From: Hyalangium ruber
GTDB taxonomy: Bacteria > Myxococcota > Myxococcia > Myxococcales > Myxococcaceae
Reading direction: 5' to 3'
NCBI RefSeq assembly: GCF_034259325.1
Contig: NZ_JAXIVS010000017.1
Span: forward strand, 1-64,000
DNA: 64,000 nucleotides
A model generated the notes under the pieces. The model had not been told where the DNA came from. It saw nothing but the letters and a program-made list of their open reading frames with translations, and did not search any database. A program made the translations under genes and the position numbers. Shown here piece after piece: positions 9,054 through 17,658 of this stretch. Every line of letters begins with the position of its first letter. Within the stretch, counting starts at the first letter, position 1.

Positions 9054-9461
9054 CTACCAGGACGAGAGCCCCGCCGATTCCGGCGGCGCGGGGGGTGGCG
9101 CAAAGCGCGCCACGGTGCTCAGCAGGGAATCGAGGTCCAACGGCTTCGGCAGGTACCCAGCCACCCCGAGCTCGGCGACATCGTGCGTGCTCAAGCCCTG
9201 CCCGGAGACGACGACCACCGGAATGGCATCGAGCGCGGGATCCGCGCGCTGGCGGGCCCGGAAGGCCCACCCGCTCACGTCCGGCATCATGAGATCGAGC
9301 AGAATGAGGTCCGGGCGCAGCCCGCTGTCCAGGCGCTCCAGTCCCTCGCGGCCAGTCCGCGCGGTGGCAACGTGGTAACCCTCCATCTCGAGCGCATCCT
9401 GCAGGGAGAGGAGGATGTCATGGTCGTCATCGATGACCAGCAGGCAGCTTGGATGATTCAT
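9054..9461 (-). CDS. Single-domain response regulator (CheY-like)
   Basis: 135 aa from the ATG at 9461, preceded by a strong purine-rich site (GGAGAGGGAG). It is a receiver domain only: VIDDDHDIL supplies the acidic pair, LILLDLMMPDVSG the phospho-acceptor Asp, VVVSG the Thr/Ser position and YLPKPLD the conserved Lys. There is no output domain, so it should act by protein-protein contact. It is divergent from the GAF histidine kinase gene (257 bp between starts), a natural partner candidate. Confidence 0.93.
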   Translation of the reverse strand: MNHPSCLLVIDDDHDILLSLQDALEMEGYHVATARTGREGLERLDSGLRPDLILLDLMMPDVSGWAFRARQRADPALDAIPVVVVSGQGLSTHDVAELGVAGYLPKPLDLDSLLSTVARFAPPPAPPESAGLSSW

Positions 9462-9718
9462 CTCCCTCTCCTCCCTCCTCTTCACGGTGCTGATGAAGTC
9501 GGGGAGGCGCCACTGACCGACGGTTTCACCGGGTGGACACCAGGTAGCCAGGCTCCCTGGGTCCACCTTGGGAATATCTCTCGTGTGGCATGAGCGGTCC
9601 TCTTGCTCGCCCCATGCCCTGGGGAACAGCGACGGCACATTGGCATCCCAGGACTTACCTCAATGAGAGCGGCCATCGCCGTTGGGACAGACACTTACGG
9701 AGATTCCCACCCCTCACC

Positions 9719-11602
9719 ATGGACCCCACCCAGGACCCGCACAACGAGGCGCCGCGCCAGGACACACCGGCTGCCCCCGAGGGGCGTCCTCTCCGCAGGC
9801 GTGAGCTGCAGGCCAACGAGGCCTTGCAGCTGCTCTCCCGGGTTGGCCGCCTGCTCTCCGTCCGACGGGGCAGCCTCCGCCTCCGGTTGCAGAAGGCCCT
9901 TCGCGCGGCCACCTCCTACGAGCTGGCCACCTTTGGCCTGTTGGACCTCATCCGGGCCGATGGGCAGTTGCACCGCGTGGTGGCGGTCCATCGCAACGCG
10001 GAGAGCGAGGCCCACCTGCGCGCCGTGCCGGGCCACTATCGCCCCGACACCGCATGCAGCCCCATCCACGAGGTGCTGCACACGGGCCTGTCGCGGCTCT
10101 TCGTGGACTACCCGCTGGAGGTCCGCCGAATGGTGGGCTCGTTGCCCGAGCACCTCGCGCGGCTGGAGGAGCACCAGCCCCGCTCGCTGTTGGTGGTGCC
10201 GCTGTCGAGCCGCGGGCGCGTGCTGGGGCTGATGCTGCTGGCCCGAAGCGAGCCCCTGCCCCCGTACCGGACCGAGGACTTGGAGATAGCCGAGGAGCTG
10301 GCACGGCGCCTCGTCGCCGCCATCGACTCCGCGCGCATGAGGCGCAAGGCCCAGCGCGCCGAGCGCCGGGCGCGGTTCCTCTCCCGGGCGAGCCAGGCGC
10401 TCGCGGCCTCGCTGGACTACCGCGTGACGCTGGACCGGGTGGCGCGCCTGGCGGTGCCCACGGTGGCGGACCTGTGTACGGTGGACATCCTCGAGGAGGA
10501 CGGAAGCATTCGCCGGCTGGCGGTGGCGCACCGCGCGCCGGAGAAGGCGGCCGTGGCCTGGGAGCTCGAGCACCGCTGGCCCTCGCGCCTGGAGGACTCC
10601 TTCGGCCCTGGCAAGGTCATCCGCAGCGGCCGGCCCGAGCTGCGCGGTGAGGTGCCGGACGCGAAGCTGCCCCTGGCCGCAAGGGACACGGAGCACCTGC
10701 GCACGCTGCGCACCCTGGAGCTCGAGTCGTACCTCGTCGCCCCCTTGCAGGCGCGGGGACGCACGCTGGGCGCCATCACCTTCGCGTATACCGGCTCGCA
10801 CCGGCGCTACCGCAAGGCGGACCTGCACCTGGCCATGGAGCTGGCCGACCGCGCCGCCCTGGCCGTGGACAACGCGCTGCTCTACCGCGCCTCGCAGGAG
10901 GCCGTGCGGCTGCGAGATGAGTTCCTCGCCGTCGCCTCGCACGAGCTGAAGACGCCGCTCACCCCGCTGGCCCTGCGGCTGCAGAGCCTGCGCCGGGAGC
11001 TGGACCGGGGCGGCGCCATCGTGAACCCCACGCGCCTGCGCGAGCACGTGGCCGCGCTCCAGCGTCAGAGCAAGCGGCTGTCCACGCTGGTGGAGAGCCT
11101 GTTGGATGTCTCGCGCCTCGAGGCGGGCCGGCTGGAGCTGAACCTGGAGTTCGTGGACCTCTCGGCGTTGGTGCGCGAGGTCATCGGCCGCTTCGCCGCG
11201 CAGGCCCTGCGCACGAGCACCGAGCTGGAGGTGCGCGCCGAGGAGCCCGTCGTGGGGCGCTGGGACCGCATTCGCCTGGAGCAGGTGGTGAGCAGCCTGC
11301 TCAGCAACGCGCTCAAGTATGGCGTGGGCCGACCCATCCACATCCGCGCCGAGCGCAGCCCCACGGGCGCGCGGCTCGTGGTGAAGGACGAGGGCATCGG
11401 CATCTCCCCCGAGCACCTGCCGCGCATCTTCGACCGCTTCGAGCGGGCGGTGTCCGCCGAGCACTTCGGCGGGCTGGGGCTGGGGCTCTACCTCACGCGC
11501 CACCTGGTGGAGGCGTTCGGCGGCACCATCCGCGCCGCCAGCGAGCCGGGCCAGGGCGCCACCTTCGAGGTGAACCTGCCGCTGGCCTCACCCGAGGCTT
11601 GA
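9719..11602 (+). CDS. Sensor histidine kinase with two GAF domains
   Basis: 627 aa from the ATG at 9719, which gives a clean start (MDPTQDPHNEAP). No membrane helix is visible, so it is a cytosolic sensor. Order: GAF 1 (about 40-220), GAF 2 (about 235-410), HisKA with the phospho-acceptor box AVASHELKTPLTPL, then HATPase_c with N box LLSNALKYG, G1 DEGIGI and G2 GLGLGLYLTRHLVEAFGG. It lacks its own receiver. Divergent from a stand-alone receiver gene, which probably takes its phosphate; ligand and output are unknown. Confidence 0.93.
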   Translation: MDPTQDPHNEAPRQDTPAAPEGRPLRRRELQANEALQLLSRVGRLLSVRRGSLRLRLQKALRAATSYELATFGLLDLIRADGQLHRVVAVHRNAESEAHLRAVPGHYRPDTACSPIHEVLHTGLSRLFVDYPLEVRRMVGSLPEHLARLEEHQPRSLLVVPLSSRGRVLGLMLLARSEPLPPYRTEDLEIAEELARRLVAAIDSARMRRKAQRAERRARFLSRASQALAASLDYRVTLDRVARLAVPTVADLCTVDILEEDGSIRRLAVAHRAPEKAAVAWELEHRWPSRLEDSFGPGKVIRSGRPELRGEVPDAKLPLAARDTEHLRTLRTLELESYLVAPLQARGRTLGAITFAYTGSHRRYRKADLHLAMELADRAALAVDNALLYRASQEAVRLRDEFLAVASHELKTPLTPLALRLQSLRRELDRGGAIVNPTRLREHVAALQRQSKRLSTLVESLLDVSRLEAGRLELNLEFVDLSALVREVIGRFAAQALRTSTELEVRAEEPVVGRWDRIRLEQVVSSLLSNALKYGVGRPIHIRAERSPTGARLVVKDEGIGISPEHLPRIFDRFERAVSAEHFGGLGLGLYLTRHLVEAFGGTIRAASEPGQGATFEVNLPLASPEA

Positions 11603-11716
11603 CGCAGTCCCTCCCCTAGCCCATGTCCACCGCGATGCGGATGGTGCGCAACCTGCCGGACCGGCTCTTCGACCCCGTGGCGCGCAGGCTGCGCTGAGCG
11701 CCACGGGAAGCAGGGG

Positions 11717-14377
11717 CTACTGCTGCCCCATGAGGAACTCGCGCTCGTCGATCTGGCCCTTCTCGGGGGTGGCCTCCTTCGGCTCCGTCCCCTTCTTGAA
11801 GTACATGACCTCCTTGTCGCGGCTGCTGCTGGAGGCGATCTTCCCCGTCTTCTCGTCGATGGTCAGGCGCACCAGCTGCATGGTGGACCAGGGGTAGAAC
11901 TCCGGCTGCGGGCGGCCCGCGAGCGCCTTCTTCATGTACTCCAGCCAGATGGGCAGCGAGGCGCGACCGCCCGTCTCGTAGCGGTTGAGCGGGTGCGGGT
12001 TCAGGTCGTAGCCCACCCACGACACCGTCACCAGGTCGCGCGTGAAGGCGGCGAACCAGGTGTCGAACGAGTCGTTGGTGGTGCCCGTCTTGCCCGCCGC
12101 CGGCTTGCCCAGGCGCTGGGCCGGACCACCCGTACCCTCCAGCACCACGCCGCGCATCAGGTTGGTGATGATGAAGCCCGTCTCGGGGCTCATCACCTGC
12201 TCACCCGGCTCGAAGAGGCGCGCGTAGCCCGCGGCCACCCGGTCCTGCAGCGGCGCCCACGGGTCGTCGAACGCCGTGTGGTCCTCCAGCGTGCGGCCCC
12301 AGCGGTCTTCGATCTTGCGAATGAAGTAGGTGGGCTTCTTGCGTCCGTAGCGGTTGAAAGTGGCGTACACCTGCGCCAGCTCCATGGGGTAGACGCACGA
12401 GGAGCCCAGCGCGGCCGAGAAGTCCATGTTCATCGGCGTGGAGATGCCGAGCTTCAGCGCCCACTCGGACATGTTCTTGGTGCCCACCGCCCCGAACGTC
12501 TTCACCGCGGGGATGTTCATGGAGTTGACGAGCGCGGTGCGCAAGAGCACGTCGCCCTGGAACTCCGAGGTGTAGTTCTCCGGCTTCCAGGACACCTTGT
12601 TGTCCGGATCGTGCTCGACGATGGGCGAGTCGACGATGACGGTGGCCGGCGTCCAGTTCAGCTTCTCGATGGCGGCCGCGTACACCAGCGGCTTGTAGGA
12701 GCTGCCCGGCTGGCGGCACGCCTGGAAGGCCCGGTTGAACTCGTTGTCGTCGAAGTCGTAGCCGCCCACCATGGCCGTCAGGTACTGGCGGTGGGGATCG
12801 ATGGAGACGAGTGCGCTCTGCGGCTCGGGCAGCTGCTCCAGCCGGAAAAGCTTCGGCCCCGTCTGGGTCGGCTTGGCCAGATCCGCCGTCTGCGCGCTGG
12901 CGGGGACGACGGCGCCCTCGGCGGCGGGCGGCTCCTCGTCATCGGGGATCTCCGAGGCGAGCTTCTTGTCCCACTGCTCCTTGTCGTCCGTGAGGTCCTT
13001 CTTCTTCACGTGGCGCACGACGATGAGGTCGCCCACCGCGATGGCCCGCTTCACCGTGGAGATCATCGCTCCCGGCGAGTAGTAGGACTCGGGGTTGACC
13101 TTGCGCGCCCAGCGCATGCCCAAGAGCGGCAGCCGCGCGGCGTGCGGCCCCACCTGGATGTCGGCGCCCTGGCCATTCTCGTCGAGCTTCGTCACCAGCG
13201 CCACGTAGAGCCGGCCCAGCTGGAGCTTCTCGTCGCCCATGGCCTTCTTGCCGCGGGAGATGAACTCCTGGCGCTTCTCGTCCGTGTCCAGGTTCATCAG
13301 CGGGCCGCGCCAGCCCTGGCGCTTGTCCAGCTCCAGCAGGCCGTTGAGCACCGCCTCCTGCGCGGCGCGCTGCCGCTCGCTGTCCATGGTGGTGAACACC
13401 TTGAGGCCCTGCTCCAGCAGCGCCGGGTTGCCGTAGCGGTCGACGATGTCGCGGCGGGCCTGCTCCACGAAGTACGGAGCGAACTCGTGGAACACGTCCT
13501 CCACCGGGTACACCTTCACCGGCTCGGCGTTGGCCGTGTCGTGCTCGGCCTGGGTAATCATCCCCTCCACCAGCATGCGGCGCAGCACGTACGAGCGGCG
13601 CCTCTTGGCCGCCTCCGGCTTGAGGAAGGGCGAGTAGCGGCTGGGCGCCTGTGGCAGGCCGGCGATCAGCGTCATCTCCCCCAGCGTCAGGTCCCGCACG
13701 TCCTTGCGGTAGTAGTTCTCCGCCGCGCTCTGCACCCCGTAGCTGTGGTGCCCGAGGAAGACGTTGTTCAGGTAGAGGTAGAGGATCTCCTCCTTCGTCA
13801 GCGCCTCCTCCAGGCGCCGGGCGAGGATGGCCTCGCGAATCTTGCGCGTGAGCGTCTTGGCGGTGGCCTCCTTGTAGCCCTCGGCGCCGATGAGCACCGC
13901 CTTCGCCGTCTGCTGCGTCAGCGTCGAGCCACCCTGGATGCCGCCGCTGCGCAGCCCCAGCTTCGAGCCGATGGTCTTGAAGCCCGCGCGCGCGGTGCCC
14001 AGCACGTCCACGCCCATGTGGTCGAAGAAGCTCGAGTCCTCGCTGGCGATGAAGGCCTGCACCAACCGCTTGGGGATGCGCTCATAGGGCACCACCTTGC
14101 GCCGCTGGTTGTAGAACTCGCCGGCCAGCACCGCGTCGTCGGTGTAGACCTCGGTGACGATGGGCGGCCAGTACTCGTCCACCTTGGGGATGGCCGGCAG
14201 CCCGGGGGAGTAGATGTAGTACACCCCCACCAGGCCCACCGCGCCCGCGGTGGCGCCCGTGAGGGCCAGCCAGCACATGAGCTTCAGGGGGAAGAGCCAC
14301 CAACGGCCCTTCTTCACCCCATCAAGGACGAGCTTGGCGCGGCTGCGATCGAGGTTCTTCGGATCAGGTGTGCTCAT
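11717..14377 (-). CDS. mrcA: Penicillin-binding protein 1A, bifunctional transglycosylase/transpeptidase
   Basis: 886 aa from the ATG at 14377, which overlaps the stop of the upstream pseudouridine synthase gene as ATGA. One N-terminal anchor (about 30-56). GT51 transglycosylase: catalytic Glu in FIASEDSSFFDHMGVD (about 113) and GGSTLTQQ. The middle holds an OB-like region typical of PBP1A. The transpeptidase has SxxK at GSSYKPL (Ser559), SMN (619-621) and KTGTT (763). It polymerises and cross-links peptidoglycan in the periplasm. The C-terminal tail (about 870 onward) is short and charged. Confidence 0.95.
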   Translation of the reverse strand: MSTPDPKNLDRSRAKLVLDGVKKGRWWLFPLKLMCWLALTGATAGAVGLVGVYYIYSPGLPAIPKVDEYWPPIVTEVYTDDAVLAGEFYNQRRKVVPYERIPKRLVQAFIASEDSSFFDHMGVDVLGTARAGFKTIGSKLGLRSGGIQGGSTLTQQTAKAVLIGAEGYKEATAKTLTRKIREAILARRLEEALTKEEILYLYLNNVFLGHHSYGVQSAAENYYRKDVRDLTLGEMTLIAGLPQAPSRYSPFLKPEAAKRRRSYVLRRMLVEGMITQAEHDTANAEPVKVYPVEDVFHEFAPYFVEQARRDIVDRYGNPALLEQGLKVFTTMDSERQRAAQEAVLNGLLELDKRQGWRGPLMNLDTDEKRQEFISRGKKAMGDEKLQLGRLYVALVTKLDENGQGADIQVGPHAARLPLLGMRWARKVNPESYYSPGAMISTVKRAIAVGDLIVVRHVKKKDLTDDKEQWDKKLASEIPDDEEPPAAEGAVVPASAQTADLAKPTQTGPKLFRLEQLPEPQSALVSIDPHRQYLTAMVGGYDFDDNEFNRAFQACRQPGSSYKPLVYAAAIEKLNWTPATVIVDSPIVEHDPDNKVSWKPENYTSEFQGDVLLRTALVNSMNIPAVKTFGAVGTKNMSEWALKLGISTPMNMDFSAALGSSCVYPMELAQVYATFNRYGRKKPTYFIRKIEDRWGRTLEDHTAFDDPWAPLQDRVAAGYARLFEPGEQVMSPETGFIITNLMRGVVLEGTGGPAQRLGKPAAGKTGTTNDSFDTWFAAFTRDLVTVSWVGYDLNPHPLNRYETGGRASLPIWLEYMKKALAGRPQPEFYPWSTMQLVRLTIDEKTGKIASSSSRDKEVMYFKKGTEPKEATPEKGQIDEREFLMGQQ

Positions 14378-15339
14378 GACGGTTCCAGCGCAGCTCTTTT
14401 GAGTATGTCCTTCAGCTCTGGAGGCAACCGCGCCTCCACCGCGACCTTCCCGCCGTGTTGGGGGTGCGGAAATTCGATGCGCTCGGCGTGCAGGAACAAA
14501 CGTTTCAAGCCCCACCGAGCCCGCACGTCTCGGTTGAACGCAAAGTCGCCATACTTCCTATCCCCGGCAACAGGGTGGCCTACCGCGGCCAGATGCCTTC
14601 TTATCTGATGAGTGCGCCCGGTCTCGATGGTGCAGGAGAGGAGCGCCACCTCGCTCGATTGCCGGATGACCTTCCAGCGGGTGAGCGCCTCCTGCATGTT
14701 CACCCCTCGACGGGCCTTGGACTCGGCCGTCTGCTGGTGCTCCGACAGGGGGAGGTCGATGACCCCCGAATCCTTGGACATCTTCCCCTTCACCAGGGTG
14801 ATGTAGCGCTTGCGGGCTTTACTGTGGGTGAAAACTTCCGTGAAGTGGACCATCGCCGGGCGGCGCTTGGCCACGAGGATGACGCCGGAGGTCTCCCGGT
14901 CCAGGCGGTGGGCGGGCGAGGCGGTGAAGTCGTTCCGGACGGCCTTGGGGCCCAGGTAGGCGCGCACGTAGTCCACCAGGGTGCCGCCGGTAATGCCGCT
15001 GCCGGTGTGGACGGCCATGCCGCTGGGCTTGTCCACGGCCATCATCCACTCGTCCTCCAGGAGGACGACCAGCTCGCTGGGGTCCACCGGAGGCGGAGGA
15101 GGCGGGGGACGCGGGCCGTCCGGGGAGGGGCCGAGCAGCTGCTTCTCGTCCCCGCGGATGGTGATGACGTCTCCGGCGGCCAGGAGCTGCTCGGGCTGAG
15201 CGCGCTTGCCGTTCACGCGGACCTTCTTCACCCGGATCATCTTGAAGAGGTGACTGGTGGGCATGGAGGCCAAGCGCTTGCGGAGGTACTTGTCCAGCCG
15301 CATCCCCACACTGTCCTCTTCGATTCGGTACTCGATCAT
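14374..15339 (-). CDS. 23S rRNA pseudouridine synthase, RluC/RluD family
   Basis: 321 aa from the ATG at 15339 (MIEYRIEEDSVGMRLDKYL). An S4 RNA-binding domain (about 12-58) leads, then a proline-rich linker (about 76-87, eight or more Pro), then the catalytic domain with HRLDRETSG (catalytic Asp147), VLVAKRR and GRTHQIRRHL. The S4 plus catalytic layout fits RluC/RluD enzymes that convert uridines of the large ribosomal subunit RNA; which positions are modified cannot be told. It overlaps the downstream PBP1A gene by four bases (ATGA). Divergent from the pentapeptide-repeat gene, 44 bp between starts. Confidence 0.92.
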   Translation of the reverse strand: MIEYRIEEDSVGMRLDKYLRKRLASMPTSHLFKMIRVKKVRVNGKRAQPEQLLAAGDVITIRGDEKQLLGPSPDGPRPPPPPPPVDPSELVVLLEDEWMMAVDKPSGMAVHTGSGITGGTLVDYVRAYLGPKAVRNDFTASPAHRLDRETSGVILVAKRRPAMVHFTEVFTHSKARKRYITLVKGKMSKDSGVIDLPLSEHQQTAESKARRGVNMQEALTRWKVIRQSSEVALLSCTIETGRTHQIRRHLAAVGHPVAGDRKYGDFAFNRDVRARWGLKRLFLHAERIEFPHPQHGGKVAVEARLPPELKDILKRAALEPS

Positions 15340-15383
15340 TTGTTCTTGGCGCGGGACCAGACCACACGAATAATTGCCGGTCC

Positions 15384-16841
15384 ATGCCGAAGGCACCCAG
15401 TATCGAGAAGCTTCTTCAGAATGGTTCCGCCGAGTGGAACAAGCTCCGCAAGGCCGGCCAGGTAGCGACCGACCACACCGGCGCCACCTTCACGCAGCTG
15501 TTCTCCGCCAACGCGGACCTGTCGGGCCTGGGGCTTGTCGGCTCGGAGTGGGAGCGTTGCGACCTTTCGAAAATCAACTTCCGGGACACGGACCTGTCCA
15601 ACGCCTACTTCCACGGGGGGCGGCTTCAGGACTGTGACTTCCGAGGCGCCAACCTCGAGGGGGCCACGTTCGAGAAGCTGAAGCTCCTGCGCTGCGACTT
15701 CACGGGCGCCAAGGGGCTGGACGACGTGGAGATGGAGGACGTGGACATGGACCGGGTGGTGGGCCTGGATGGCGAGGAGGCACCTCCTCCCCCGCCGCCG
15801 CCCGCCCAGGGGATTACAGCCTTCACGCGCGAGCAGCGGGAGAAGGCGCTGGGCGCGGCTGCCACGGCGGTGTTGGGCCCAGCCGCCGAGGAGCTGCCGC
15901 CCTTCAAGCCGCAGGACCCGCCCGGGGCGCTGTTCTTCCGGGTGCTGAAGCGCCTGGCGGCGCCGCCGCCGTGGGTGCTGGATGTGCCAGGGCTGAGGCC
16001 GCTGGTGCCGCAGCGCCTGCCGCCGGGCTCCTCGCTGGAGGCGATGTACCGCGAGGCAGTGAAGTCGCGGCTGGAGAACAAGAAGCCGTCGGCGGACCCG
16101 GGCGCGGTGGAGCGGGCGCAGAAGGCGCTGCGGATGGGGAGCAAGGACGCGGCGGTGGCGGCCATGTACCTGCGCGAGGTGGGGGTGCTGCCGCAGTTCC
16201 GGTTCTCGGCGGCCAAGGTGCTCAAGGACGCGCTGCGGGCCGAGGTGGAGGTGGATGACCTCACGGGCGCGATCGACCCGCGGGTGACGGGGGCGCTGCT
16301 GGAGCTGCGGCTGACGCACGAGGTGGTGGAGCACCTGCAGGAGGCGCGGCGGCGGCTGTCGGCCACGCAGCTCTACACGGCGCTGTTGGAGGCGGGCTTC
16401 ACGCCGGAGAACAACTGGGACGAGGCGCTGGAGTCGGCCGAGGCGGCGATGGAGCTGGCGCAGCTGGCGACAGGCGAGGACCGCAACGCGCTGTTCGAGG
16501 GCTTCCAGGTGTTCGCGGCGCTGCCGGACGAGGCGCGGCTGCGGCGACTGGCGTACCTGGCGGAGACGGTGACGAACCTGGAGCTGGTGAGCCGGCTGCC
16601 GGAGGGCATGGAGCCGCAGTGGCTCACGGGCCCCGAGACGCGCGAGTGCCACGACCGGGAGATGACGTACGTCCAGGCGCTGAAGGCGGAGGACATCCCG
16701 GCGAAGGTGCCGGCGCTGGGCAAGGCGGAGCTGGGCGTGCCCGAGGGCGAGGTGCCCGAGGAGAGCGAGGACGACCTGTTCGTCCACCTGCGCTGCGACG
16801 TGTGCGGCAAGGAGAAGCTCATCGTCCAGTCGCCGGAGTGA
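15384..16841 (+). CDS. Pentapeptide-repeat protein with a C-terminal CxxC motif
   Basis: 485 aa. Residues about 34-116 form pentapeptide repeats of the A(D/N)LxX type (for example ADLSG, CDLSK, TDLSN, CDFRG, ANLEG, CDFTG), which fold into a right-handed quadrilateral helix. A proline run (PPPPPPP, about 134-140) links to a long alpha-helical region of about 300 residues with no recognised domain. The end has CDVCGKEK, half of a zinc-ribbon-like knuckle. It carries no signal peptide and is probably cytosolic. Function unknown; pentapeptide proteins range from gyrase-protecting proteins to scaffolds. Confidence 0.8.
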   Translation: MPKAPSIEKLLQNGSAEWNKLRKAGQVATDHTGATFTQLFSANADLSGLGLVGSEWERCDLSKINFRDTDLSNAYFHGGRLQDCDFRGANLEGATFEKLKLLRCDFTGAKGLDDVEMEDVDMDRVVGLDGEEAPPPPPPPAQGITAFTREQREKALGAAATAVLGPAAEELPPFKPQDPPGALFFRVLKRLAAPPPWVLDVPGLRPLVPQRLPPGSSLEAMYREAVKSRLENKKPSADPGAVERAQKALRMGSKDAAVAAMYLREVGVLPQFRFSAAKVLKDALRAEVEVDDLTGAIDPRVTGALLELRLTHEVVEHLQEARRRLSATQLYTALLEAGFTPENNWDEALESAEAAMELAQLATGEDRNALFEGFQVFAALPDEARLRRLAYLAETVTNLELVSRLPEGMEPQWLTGPETRECHDREMTYVQALKAEDIPAKVPALGKAELGVPEGEVPEESEDDLFVHLRCDVCGKEKLIVQSPE

Positions 16842-16871
16842 GCGGACCTCCGGCGTAGCGACGAAGGCGGG

Positions 16872-17108
16872 ATGCGCATGGATGCCTTCGTTGTCCTTGT
16901 CTTCATGGTGACCGCGCTGGCGCTGTGGCTCGCGAGCGCGGTTCCCTATGGGGTGCTGCTCGTGCTGGTGAATCTGGTGTATCGGGCTTCCAGCGGACAT
17001 TTCTTCCGCTGGTTCTCCCGCGCCACGATCGTCCCGTTCCTCCTCCTGCTGCCCGTGTGGATCGTGGTCGCGTACGCGCTGTGGTCCAACTATCCCGGGC
17101 CCAAGTGA
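16872..17108 (+). CDS. Small two-helix membrane protein
   Basis: 78 aa, 30 bp after the pentapeptide-repeat gene on the same strand. Two hydrophobic segments (about residues 4-36 and 50-71) separated by a short basic stretch (RASSGHFFRWFSR). An in-frame ATG at 16878 is an alternative start. No family is recognised. The close spacing suggests co-transcription with the upstream gene. Confidence 0.6.
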   Translation: MRMDAFVVLVFMVTALALWLASAVPYGVLLVLVNLVYRASSGHFFRWFSRATIVPFLLLLPVWIVVAYALWSNYPGPK

Positions 17109-17164
17109 GCGAGGACCCGAGCCCGTTAGCGCACGTGTAGGTCACGCAAAGAGCAGGCGCGAGC

Positions 17165-17545
17165 ATGGAGCACGAGGAAGGCGAGTGGCATGAGATTCGG
17201 GTGCTGGACACCCGAGTCCAGCAGGGACAAGCCTTCGCACTCACAGAGGACGTGCGCGCTCTTCTGCTGCGCTCGGCTCCAACAGTGGCCATCAGCGTCG
17301 CCGAAGCGGAAGAGGCCCTCGCTACCGTGGAAAGTGCGACCGCTTTGCTCCGAAAGATTCGAGAGCGGATCCGCGAGGGCTCGAATCGCATCGGCGATGC
17401 GCTCTTCCGGATGCATGAGTTCCAGGATGCCGGGGATCTCAAGGGGGCTCGTCAGGAGATGCGACACGTGCTCACCGTCGAGGTGGTCCCGCACTATCGC
17501 GAGATTGCCGAGGGTGAACTCGCCAAGCTCAACAAGCTGTCGTAG
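17165..17545 (+). CDS. DUSAM-domain protein (myxobacterial paralogue family)
   Basis: 126 aa, soluble and mostly helical. The layout W-x-E-I-R-x-L-D...ALTEDVRALLLRSAP...V...EA and the later RIGDALFRMHEFQDAGD segment match the DUSAM family, so far seen mainly as many paralogues in Myxococcaceae and relatives. Its role is unknown. It lies just upstream of a Ser/Thr kinase gene on the same strand (113 bp between). Confidence 0.75.
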   Translation: MEHEEGEWHEIRVLDTRVQQGQAFALTEDVRALLLRSAPTVAISVAEAEEALATVESATALLRKIRERIREGSNRIGDALFRMHEFQDAGDLKGARQEMRHVLTVEVVPHYREIAEGELAKLNKLS

Positions 17546-17658
17546 CTGACACCGGGCGTAGCAATCCCGCGAGACGACACTCGGGTCGGGGCTGGTGCTG
17601 GCAGTCAGACCACCGTGCAAGGTAGGGTGCCGGACTGCTCACCTGATTGGACGCCTCC

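Noticed and set aside
11623-11697. 24-aa ORF ending VRNLPDRLFDPVARRLR
   Set aside because: Looks like the tail of a dehydrogenase-type gene, but a stop lies just upstream in frame and no other part is present; at most a remnant.
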